A stretch of 64,000 nt of DNA from Burhinus oedicnemus. Taxonomy: Eukaryota > Chordata > Aves > Charadriiformes > Burhinidae. The number at the start of each line of letters is the position of its first letter. Position 1 is the stretch's first letter. This document shows positions 54,501-64,000 of this stretch, piece by piece. Position numbers and translations under genes: made by a program. Below the pieces are notes generated by a model. It was given only the letters and a program-made list of their open reading frames with translations, made no database searches and was not told where the DNA came from. The stretch covers positions 88,502 through 152,501 of the forward strand of contig VFFE01009189.1 in the NCBI GenBank assembly GCA_008921705.1. The letters run 5' to 3'.

Positions 54501-56759
54501 CCACAGAAATTGTTATCACATGTCACATTTAATCTTCTGGCATGATAATGGGTTCTCATTGAATGTGCAATACGTGCAACAATGGTACACAGAAAAATAA
54601 ATCTGGAACACTGAGCCCAATATAGCTCTGATCTTCAGCATAATATATGACACAGATGCGATCTCACAGCATAAGACACTGTTGTGGGGCCATAAGTAAG
54701 TATGTCTTGCACAAATCCTACAAGGATTTTGTTAAAAAAGAAGAAAAGGTAGATTTGCAAACAGTACAATTGTTGTTTGTGAGTAGTGTCAACCTGAACA
54801 TTCCCTATTTGCTGGGGTATATAAGAAGAAAGTGTCTTTATGCTTTGTTAAGATGTAAATGGAAAACAAAAAATATTTTTGCAATTACATTATAGTATTT
54901 TCCCTTAAATAATATCAGGAAATTGGAAACAGTAAATATTTTGCTGGTATTAGTATTGGTGTTATTGTTTCAAATGGAAGGAAATATTTAATTGATTTTG
55001 GTAGCTTTGGGGCTTTGTAGAGTGTAAATTGACCTTAGGGTCACTCCTTCCAAAGCTCCCTTCATTTAAAAGTTCAGCTCTAGATATAGTTTCACTTCAT
55101 TCACATAAAGGGAAACCCAGGCTTTATGTTCAAACAAGACACAAAATACATGGACATTAGGAAAACACTTTACATGTCGGAAGAACAAATACAAGTTAGG
55201 TTTTCTTTGCTTCAAAACAGTGCAAGAGCAAAAGAGGCACCACACTTAACTTCAGCTTTCTTTGGCTTCTTTTGTTGACTGAAATTTCTGGCTCAGAGCA
55301 TTTTTGATCCTCAGTAGTATGTGAAACTCTCAGATGAAACTGTTGGCCATTCTGCATTTTACTTTCTGTCTTTAAAATTAAATTCAGACATTCTTTCTGA
55401 ACAGATCCCATCCTGTATTGAGCTGTACGCAGTGACAGAGAAGAACAGACAGATAAGCATCACAACTGTCTGAAGAGGCATAAAAAGTCACAAGTATCAT
55501 CTATGCTGCTCTAAATCACACTAGGAAGAAACCAGGGTCTTCTGTTAAATTTCCATGCTACCACAGTTGATTCAGGATGTGTGGTTTTCACTTGTTATAA
55601 ATTACAAATTAATAAAATGTTATGCTTCAGAATTCAAGAAAGGAATCAGATGTTTGCTTTACAACTGTACTTGTCAGAAATGAACAGGGTAATAACTTCT
55701 TTACTTTAGGATATTCCCTTTGATTTTTTTTCCTGCTGTGAAGAAAAGAGCTCTGGTTTTGCTAGTGTATTTCAAGACGCAATTAATCTGCTGCATTGTT
55801 TGTAACCTTCACACTGTATTGTGCAAGCTACAGAAATGCTACAGAAGGCAGCCTAAACTAAGCTAATAGGCCACTTTTTGGTAAAGGTACAAGGAGATGG
55901 AAATGAAAAACAGTGAAGCCTTACACGACATGCAGAATGGGCTTTCTATTTTAAATTACACTTGTCAGAGACAGAAACAACTTACTGGGAGAAACTGAAA
56001 TACTTTATAGGTTTATGAGGTTTAGAGGCTGTAGGCTACATTTGCAAAAAGAAACTTCCCAGCCTCACAAGTATGGTGAGCTCCCTGGATTCAGGGTGGC
56101 CTTCCACATGGTGAGAGGGTGTCAACAGAGTGATACATTACTAATTGTTCTGTTGTTGTCTTCACCCTGCAAGATGTTCATTCTTGTAAGAATGTACAGG
56201 TGGGCTTCCAGTAATGCTAGCATGTGCTGATACTGATCTGATGTAGACAAATTTTAAAGGAACAAGTGCTTTTAAAAGCAGCTGTCAAATCCCCTTGTAT
56301 CTGATTACAGAGGGAACCTAGCCTTTCTAGCTACAGTTACCAGGTGTGACTGCACCTGACAACTCTTTTTTTTTTTTTTTAAACACAGACCTGTGAACAA
56401 AAAATATTCTTATAGGGAGATATTACTACTTAATACTATAATATAAAATATAATCATTTTTGTTAAAATTCGATAGAATATATTTTTGGCATATGGACTG
56501 CTGTGGTGTTATCATAAAGCACAAAACAGAAGCTCCCGTGGCTGCTGCACTCATGAAATCCTGGCAAATAGCTATAGCTGCACCACTTAAAGTTTCTGCA
56601 ATGCTGGTGTTACAGATAGGAACTACGTATATTCTAATCTCGCCTTCAAATGTGGGGATGCCAGACTCAGTCTTCCACCAAGGGAACACACAAGCAAGGC
56701 GTCTGAGCCTGCACAGACCGAATAAGCTTCCCTTCACTTCAGAGGTGCAAAAACCAGGT

Positions 56760-57010
56760 GTTCAGGCATGCTGGAGACGTCCACCCAAGCCCTCCCTCTC
56801 TCAGACACTTCATCGCTGCCTCCACCACCGCTTCCCGCAGCTCCGCATTCGGCCCGTGCTCCCGCCACTCCGTTCCCCGGGCTGTCCCGGAGCCACCTCG
56901 GACAGCTCCCGCCCCCGCCCCGCCCCCAGGGCGCTGACACGGAAACGCCGTTCCTCTTGCGCTGCGCGGTGTACCGCCTGAGCGCCGACAGCCGCATGTA
57001 CGAGTGAAGA
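56760..57010. promoter_or_regulatory. Compact CpG island inside SLC1A1 intron 1
   Basis: About 250 bases are dense in CpG and contain clustered GC boxes (CCCGCCCCCGCCCCGCCCCC at 56909-56928). They stand alone in AT-rich intron, 4 kb from exon 1. It could be an alternative or antisense promoter, or the 5' end of an old retrocopy, since a 15-base T run lies 390 bases to the left (56366-56380) as a minus-strand poly(A) would. Open frames across it on both strands show no family motif I recognise. Confidence 0.5.
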
Positions 57011-59580
57011 GGAGGGTGCAGGGGGCCTTTAACGGCAGAGTACGAAGGTGTTCTTCACTGCATTCATGCACCTTTGATAAACATGATTTATGGCTGGTTG
57101 AAGAAAGGATACCTGCCATTCACAGCCTCTTGTGATTGGTGGCTGTATCAATCAAAATACTGCATTTCTCGTATCTGACTCATGAACATCTGAACAATTT
57201 CAGTGTCCCACACGTGCTGTTGAAAAAAAAACCCTTCAGAGTCACAGGCAGGCTCACAGGTGTCTGAAGTTCTGAATTTGTTTAGGAAGTGACAGACTGA
57301 CATCCCATTGAGCGACTCATAAAAATACTTTTAACCTGCAAATGTATGCAAACCAAATCCCTCAGAATCATGCCCTCCAACCACAGAACTACTACAAAAA
57401 GATCTCAGTCTAACAGATTTGAAAAATACAAGTATGCAAAAAAATCGCAACCTATTTGTGTATACTCTCTAGGTATGTAAAAAGATCTCTGCTTTAGTAT
57501 AGTGTGTTACTGCAACTCAATGCATCAGACCAAACACTTACACTTTTATTTCCACTGTAAGAAAAAAGCTGTTCTGCTGAAGAATTGCCTGGGACTACAA
57601 GCTATTAGGCTATGACCTGCAGACTAATGAATGAGTGAGTATTTACACATTATCAGCCTTTTACCTTCATGACTGGTTTGGTTGCTTTGCAGCAGTGACC
57701 TCTTGGAGACAAAGTGATGATAAAAAATAGATGCTCTATGAGAATTCTATGAAGTGTGACTTAAACTCTCCCTTTGCAATTGTCCTTTGGAAACCTGTTT
57801 CAGGGTGAGTAAACTTCAGGGATATTTCTGGTTTATTTTTACTTGATTGTACAAATGGGAAGCAATATACCTTTCTTTATTAAGGCTGAAGAAGCACTTG
57901 AAATAAGTTGACTTTTAAACTGCTTTTGTTAGCTCTGCTGCTTTGGTAAGGGCAGCAGAGCAAAAAGGTGGAAGATATCCCTCCTTTCGCAGTTACCTAT
58001 GTGAGGCTGCCACTCTCCTGCCCCTCTGCCTCCCAAAGAAGGGCAGTGAGACAGGGGAGGCGCAGACAAGCCCAAACCTCAGCTCCGAGTCACTGCTCAG
58101 CACAGATGGCCCACTGCATGCCCTAAATAGGCACTAAGAACTAACGAACAATGAACTTGCTTCTCAGGCTTCACATTCCAGCAAATCTATCACTGAAATT
58201 ATATAAAATGCAAGCCTAAGAATTAGCCCTGCCAATTCTGTCAATTTCAGACTCCAAATCTGAGTTCACAGATCTCCCATACATCTCCCCACATCAGTCT
58301 GGTAGTCTGAAACAGAATTTCTACAAAGGTAAGAAAAAAAACCCTCTCGAGTCTTGAGTTTTTGTTTCTTTGAATAACACATACAGGTGTTTTCACCAAA
58401 AAGATGTGACATACTTAAGATACTTTGTGTACAGATTTTAAATATTCCCCCTCTCCCCCCAGACTGCTAGAAAAGAAATTCCAGTGTTTTTGAAAATGTA
58501 AATGACAGGCAAGTGATTGAATGTTTCAAATATAACACACAAAATAACTACTCTTGAAGGAGGAAGTGTTTGGAATTCTGAGTGGTTTCTCTCTGTTTCT
58601 GTCTCCTCTTGTCGGAGATGAGCACAAGTAATCAGGAAAACTTTTCAGCTTAGTAAGGGTACTTGCAAAGATAAGCATATCTCACAAGGATGGTGAACAT
58701 GGCTCTAATAATGATGAGCAAAAATCATGATTCCATATGATAATGCTGGAATATCAGGCCCTTCGCAGCACAGCTGGACAGCTTTCATGGTACATTTCCA
58801 CAGCTTCCTGCATTCAATATTTCCACTCCTCACCCATGAATACCTCTCTGAAAATTTTAAACATATTTTCTGCTTTCAAAATGGTAAGTGATACTCTTCT
58901 GTTCATGAATGCTAAATTGTTCCTCCAAACTAAGCAGATTAATAAAACCTCAGAGTAATTTCCCAGTGTATATTAAAAATGAATAAATATGTAAATTTAA
59001 TTATGAAGGGTTTGTGAACTATAGGTATATTACAAACTTTCCTCAAGCTGTAATAAAAAGATAACATACAATTCAACTGAGCCATCCTTACAAGAATTTC
59101 ACTGTTCTCCTTGTGTAACTTATTTCACCTCCAAGAAATATTGAAAATGCAGCAGATACACAGCTACTTGCAAAACGTAATTTGGTGCAAAGCTCAGGGA
59201 ATTTTTATGAAGACTCTCTTTGCCACATTATAGAGTTCCCCAGAGTTCTGGACTGTTAATTAGAGTGTAGCAGGCAGGAAAGTCCAAAGACACAGGAGGT
59301 ATTTGAGTGCCTGTCACTCTCCCACTGTGAATTCCCATTGGGTATTAGGGGGACTAGGGTCAAATTGTCCCCACAGTTCCCATGTTGCCAGGCTCTCTGG
59401 CTCTCAGGTAAACCTCATTTCAGAATGATCAGCTTGTAGGATCACATCACACACTTCAGTTCTACCTACATTCATTGAAAATAATGACAGGGGAATATTT
59501 CTTAACCACTTCTGTAACTGGGAAGTAAGTATGTCAACTCATAGAAGTGAACTTGACAGGAGTACATGGAAAAGCAATTG

Positions 59581-59614
59581 TACACACACGAACACAGACA
59601 CATACACACACTCC
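59581..59614 (+). repeat. CA-rich simple repeat
   Basis: It is an imperfect (CA)n tract with ACACACACGAACACAGACAC. Confidence 0.75.
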
Positions 59615-60289
59615 TCCAGTTGTTACAGCCAGATTCTCAAAGCAAGCCCTTAGCACTTGGTACACAGAACTCAAAAATCTTTCCACTTACTAAAGAGGTG
59701 AAAAAGAACTGAGACCTTTCAAATACTGAATGCGTGGAGGAAAACACACATGTATACATAAGTACATCTCTGATCACAGCTTATAAATAGCTGGGTGGAA
59801 TTCCAAAATAATACTTCTCTTCTGAACAAACACGCACAGAAATAGGTATGTTCCAGCCAAAATTCAAATCAGTAGCAAAGTCATCTGAAAGAGACCCATC
59901 AACCAGCAAGTGCTGTGAAGTACTTAAAGCAGTACTTCTCTACAGGAGCAATAATGTGAAGGAAGCTCGGCTTGCTTAGCATCAAAATAATTGCCAGGAG
60001 AAAATGAAAAGGGTGTGTGACTAGGACCAAAATGATGTCCTATAGGAAAGTCTCATTGGCCAAGTCATTTGACAGCTTCTCTTGGCCCTTCTGCCCACAT
60101 CTTTACTAAGATGGCGTTCAACTCTTTCCTCCCTCAGAAACTTGTTGGCAAGCAGGAGAGAAATCCTCCTATTTTGACAGTGAAAATCCCATTGAAAGCT
60201 AGGTGGCATTGCCAAACTTTTCTCGTTGCATTGCTTTCTTGGCCCATCAGAAGCATCCCATCAGAAGCCACTACCAATGCTCTCCTGCC

Positions 60290-61674
60290 CAGCAGCCTCC
60301 ATCTCGGCAGGGCTCCAACCTGCAGACTAACCGGAGGTGCCCTGAGTCCACCTGGCTCCCCCGTGGCCAGTCTCAACTCAGCACACTGCGGTCCCCCCAA
60401 GGTGTGCAAAGGCGGCCTGGGTCACGACCCGCAGCACCCACATACAAAGGGCTGACAGTTACCCGGCACACCCGTAGGTTTTTCATAAGACAGTTTTACC
60501 CTACTAATTACCACACCTTTGTCACACAGGCTGGAGGGACGCAGGTGGGGTGGGAGGCCCGGCCCAGAGGGCTCCGGGCACCCCCCCTCTGGGTACCCCA
60601 CCGCCGACCCGATCGCCCAGGGATCGGGGGCGCTGCCTTGAAACCCCTTTTTAGACCGGTCGCCACAGCACCGGGCCACTGCAGACCTGTTCCCCGTGGT
60701 CACGGCAACGCGACGCCCCGGCGGCGGAGCACCTCAGCCAGCCTGCGCGTCGCCGGGGAGAACGCAGCCGGCCTCCCTCGCCCGCCGTTAGAACGGTTAG
60801 CCTTCCACGGCACCGGGGCGGCCGGCATCGGGAGGTAGCGAGAGGCCGCGGATCGCTCCACGCCTCCCGGTCCGCTCCCGCGGCCGCGAAGCGCCCCTCG
60901 CTGGCGTTGCCCGGCGTTCCGCCGTGGGCCCCCGATGTGGCGCCGCGCCGGCCCTGCGACGGGTAGGGCGGTAACGTGCCGGGCAAGGCCGGGCGGGGGG
61001 CGGCGGCGCCGCACTCCCTCCGGGCTGCCTGCTTGTTCCCCGCCCCGCCCCGCACTCACCCACCAGCACGGCGGCCACCGTGCTGAGCAGGAGCCAGTTC
61101 TTCCTCAGGAAGCCCGGGCAGCTGCATCCCTTCCTGCCCGCCTTCGCCATAGCGGTGGGCGGCGGCAGCAGGGCGGGGAGCGACAGGCCTGGGGCACTCC
61201 ACGCGTGCGGAGCCGAGCCAAACCCAGCGGTACCGCCGGCCTGCCTGCGTGCGGTCTGCGCTCCTGCGCGGTTACCGAGGGGAGGCGGAGACGTTGCACC
61301 TCACCTGGCAACGGGGGAGCCCAGCCCTGCGCCCGCCCCTCGGCATGTCCGCCCGCCCCCCCAGCCCGCTGCACGCCCTGCGCCTCCCTGCCCCCCCCAG
61401 CCCCGCTGCCTCCCTGGTGGCCCAGCTGGCCCGCCGGGCCAGGCCTAGCTGCCGGTCACCTCTCCTTGCTGGCCTTCCCCAAATGCCCGCCGGGCCTGTG
61501 CATGGGGCACAGCGTCCTCCCGGGGCGCCGGGCTAGGGAGGGGAGAGAGCAGAGCTGACAGCCTGCGGCCGTGGCTGGTGGGGTGCCGTGCCCAAACCTC
61601 GCTTGCCCCAGACCTGGCCGGGCCGCTGGGCTTTGTGCCAAAGAGACGTGGAAGCCAGCCCTCACCATGCCTGA
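60290..61674 (-). promoter_or_regulatory. SLC1A1: CpG island promoter of SLC1A1
   Basis: This GC-rich, CpG-dense stretch surrounds exon 1 and contrasts sharply with the AT-rich flanks. GC-box-like motifs include GGGCGGGG at 61171-61178, just upstream of the ATG, and the repeated CCCCGCC block at about 61040-61053, just inside intron 1. No TATA box is evident at a sensible distance, which fits a CpG-island promoter with dispersed starts. Long open frames here on both strands are a by-product of high GC, not genes. Confidence 0.75.
61060..61150 (-). CDS. SLC1A1: SLC1A1 exon 1 (start codon, N-terminus, start of TM1)
   Basis: This exon encodes residues 1-30 plus the first base of codon 31. The ATG at 61150 opens a basic, Cys-containing cytosolic N-terminus (MAKAGRKGCSCPGFLRKNW) followed by the start of TM1 (LLLSTVAAVLV). 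That fits the EAAT3 N-terminal pattern of a short basic tail, then NW, then a hydrophobic helix with STVAAV. The donor reads GG|GTGAGT at 61060/61059, which leaves phase 1 and matches the phase of exon 2. The exon sits inside a CpG island, and a GC box (GGGCGGGG at 61171-61178) lies just upstream of the ATG. The transcription start cannot be placed from sequence alone. Confidence 0.95.
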
Positions 61675-61703
61675 CCCCCCCCCCCCCCCCCCCCCCCCCC
61701 CCC
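61675..61703 (-). repeat. 29-base C (minus-strand G) homopolymer upstream of SLC1A1
   Basis: A pure run of 29 C on the plus strand lies about 0.5 kb upstream of the SLC1A1 ATG, at the outer edge of the CpG island. On the coding (minus) strand it is a G run, able in principle to form G-quadruplexes. Such runs are also prone to length error in sequencing. Confidence 0.9.
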
Positions 61704-64000
61704 ATGCCACAGGGGAGGTTGTCCCATGGCAAGGCCCGTGTTGCCACACCATCTGCCAGGCAACCTCCATCCTCTGGAAGGTGGTGTAGGAGGCCCATAC
61801 CTCCAGGCGGAATAGTTGGTCCTGGGTGTTGGTGGCTACTGGAAAGCCACTAGTGGTTGCGCTGGGCATCATCTCCGGTTAAATCTTCAGGGGAAATAGC
61901 CTGCCCTGTACTCCTGGTGGGAAAATAGAGGGTAGAGAGTACAGAAATGGCTTGTAGGATTTCTCACCGGGCTTTTATCCTGGTAAATTTAAATATCAAA
62001 ACTGTGAAAAAGCGTTTATTTCTCCATGTAACTCCTTGACAATGGTCTCCTTCCCCATCCCCACCCATAACCATGATTAAGGTGTATACAAAATTGGGAC
62101 CTAATTCCCTGTGGGATTATGGTAGAGTTTTCAATATCTGTTTATAAACTTCTTGATTTTGATTTTCAGACTTGGAGGTCAATTGGTAAATGTAAGCAAG
62201 AAATAAAAAAAAAGATTGCTGTTGTCTTGCTGAATGACATGAAGGAGAGTGCAGAACAAAAGTTTAATTTATCTTATTTAATTACACTTGACACCACCCA
62301 TTCCAAAACATATGGTAGTGAAGTTTGCGTGATTTCTCTTTGTGATGACCAGGTAACTAAGGTGTGGGATAGATCAGCAAAAACGGCAACTGAAACCTTG
62401 TCACACTTCCTCTTCACTTGGATCTAGCTGTTCTGAATGACAGCTTGGGGAAGGAGACAAATATGTCCCTTGCTGAGACAGGGCAGAGCACTGAAATCTA
62501 CCTGATGAGAAGCAAGAGCCATCGTCTATCCCGAGTGTTAAAACCTGGAGCCAGCTGCGTAAATTTATATAGAGGCTCCTAAAAAAGTGGCCTTATTTTT
62601 CAAATGTGTTGAGCAACTGCAGTAATTTGCCTGCATCTGTCACCATAAGGAAAATTTATTTGAAAAAATAGAAGGAAACCTAGTGATAGAAAGGAAGCAG
62701 ATGATTAAGTATCATATTAGTTTAATTAAATCATAAAAGATTCTAGACCACTTAAAAGGAAAGCTGGCATACTACCATGTTACAAAGCCACAGAAAAAGC
62801 AAAAGAAAAGTGACTAATGCAAAGAAACAGTAAGAAACACCATGACTATGTCCAGAGTTCGGGACAGGGGCAAAGTATGAGTGGCATTGAAGAGCTATAG
62901 GAAGAAAAAGGCACAATGAGGTTTCAGGGTGGGCAGGATCAGGCTTACCCTGTGCAGAAGAGCTCTGGCCTTGGTTCTCACTGCCATAGAGTGTAATTTT
63001 TTATTTTTTGTTTCCTCCCACATATACGGGGAATCTCAGATGTTGCTTTCTGTAAGTAAAAGGTCTGATTTGTCCCAGGAGGCAGGGAGGTGGTGCCTCT
63101 CTGGACAGTAGCAACAAAATCAGTTGCAATATAGCTTGAGAGTTCAGGCCTCCCTTTAATTTTCTGCCTATTCACTTTCTTGTGTGTCCCTTCTTACAAC
63201 TTACTCTGCTTTTCTTTTGAGCTGTTTTTGTGAGCTAGAGGAAATAACTGTAATACAATGGTTCCTGAAAACTAGCTAAAATTAAGTTGGAGTTTACTGT
63301 TTTGTCCATGGAGTTTCCATGGTTTGTGTGTTTCTCTTAATGCTTTAAGTATCCTTTTTTCACATTAAGGATTTCATGGTACCTTTTTGGAAATGCTAGA
63401 ATTGTCTGCAGCACTCAGCACAAAAAAATACTCCCCTGCTGGTATAAAGCAATGTGATTGTAGCTGGTATGTGCCTTCCTGGAGCTTGCAATATCTTAGA
63501 GGAGTTGTGCAACCTTAGAAAAAACATAATACAATTATGCCATGTAACTTGTGAAGGCTAGAGTCATATCTTATTTCCATGTTCTGCAACAGTAGAACAA
63601 TATACATTGAATTGTATTGAAGACCTCTACATACTTTTTGTTTCCTGCCACAGTACAATGTTTCTGTTCTTTTCTGCTAGTGTTTTATCCCTAAATACAT
63701 TCAAGGAAAGAAGCATGCTAAAATTCTAGGCTTTTTTCTTAATAATTTGTCTTTCTTTTTTTCACTTTATCAAATGTAATTCCATGGACATGACCTTGAA
63801 AAAAAAGAAGTTGATAACTTATGGCATCCATAGAAATGTAAAGAAGCATTTTTAAAAAGATTTAAGCAGGTGAAATAAAGATGTTTAAAAGATCCTGATG
63901 AGCAAGCTCGTTTTAATTTGATCTTCCTATTATAGAATGACAGACATTGGCTTTGATCCTGGATGTAGAGTCAAGCTGCCAGTTTCTGTATGGGGACCTA
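61704..64000. other. Upstream flank of SLC1A1, nothing recognised
   Basis: This AT-rich sequence lies upstream of the gene. Open frames here, the longest 102 codons at 62119-62427, have no family motifs I know and no splice or codon signs of a gene. In mammals the upstream neighbour of SLC1A1 is GLIS3, but no GLIS3 exon is recognisable in these 2.3 kb. Confidence 0.6.

Larger units (their letters stand above)
45892..61059 (-). other. SLC1A1: SLC1A1 intron 1
   Basis: This is a 15.2 kb intron. It holds an LTR-like fragment (54262-54500), a compact CpG island (56760-57010), a small tandem duplication near 52323 and a CA-rich simple repeat near 59581. The rest is AT-rich unique sequence in which I recognise no gene. 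The 139-codon frame at 53745-54164 has no recognisable motif. Confidence 0.8.

Noticed and set aside
56460..56981. 173-codon plus-strand open frame
   Set aside because: Its second half is GC-driven coding through the CpG island, and its first half shows no motif. No splice context and no recognisable family.
60203..61872. Many long open frames on both strands
   Set aside because: High-GC promoter island lacks stop codons by composition. Only the 91-base exon 1 reading is supported.
62119..62427. 102-codon frame upstream of SLC1A1, considered as a GLIS3 exon
   Set aside because: No zinc-finger or other GLIS3 feature is visible, and no convincing splice sites frame it.

Overview
The window looks like avian nuclear DNA. 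Three pieces of evidence support this: CR1 retrotransposon 3' ends that finish in the ATTCTATG-type octamer repeat, several LTR fragments of avian style, and one long multi-exon gene with small exons and kilobase introns. I cannot name the species.

The only host protein-coding gene I can support is SLC1A1 (EAAT3, the neuronal/epithelial high-affinity glutamate, aspartate and cysteine transporter), on the minus strand. Ten exons run from the ATG at 61150 down to 12216. All nine splice junctions are canonical GT-AG and the reading frame is continuous for 373 codons. The gene starts in a strong CpG island (about 60290-61670), with a 29-base C run some 0.5 kb upstream of the ATG. Its tenth exon is cut by a 20-N assembly gap (12196-12215), just after the NMDGT motif of TM7. 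The rest of the transporter (HP2, TM8, C-terminus, about 150 residues by comparison with the family) is not recognisable left of the gap, so the gene model is incomplete and the join is suspect.

Left of the gap (1-12195) no host gene is recognised. This part holds a 70-base tandem repeat (144-366), a possible LTR region (about 600-1630), and a decayed Maverick/Polinton (adintovirus-like) virus-derived DNA element at about 2890-7840. The element has a type B DNA polymerase remnant on the plus strand. Facing it on the minus strand are a retrovirus-like integrase, a minor-capsid-like segment and a major-capsid-like segment. A further avian LTR-like repeat lies at 8781-9180.

The SLC1A1 introns are mostly AT-rich unique sequence. 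Insertions seen in them are an LTR (about 21890-22747), CR1 pieces (26761-26850, 27003-27413, 35575-35847, 43895-44612), a possible poly(A)-tailed retroposed segment (44917-45193), another LTR fragment (54262-54500) and a compact CpG island inside intron 1 (about 56760-57010). No tRNA, rRNA or CRISPR array was recognised. Upstream of SLC1A1 (61704-64000) nothing is recognisable.
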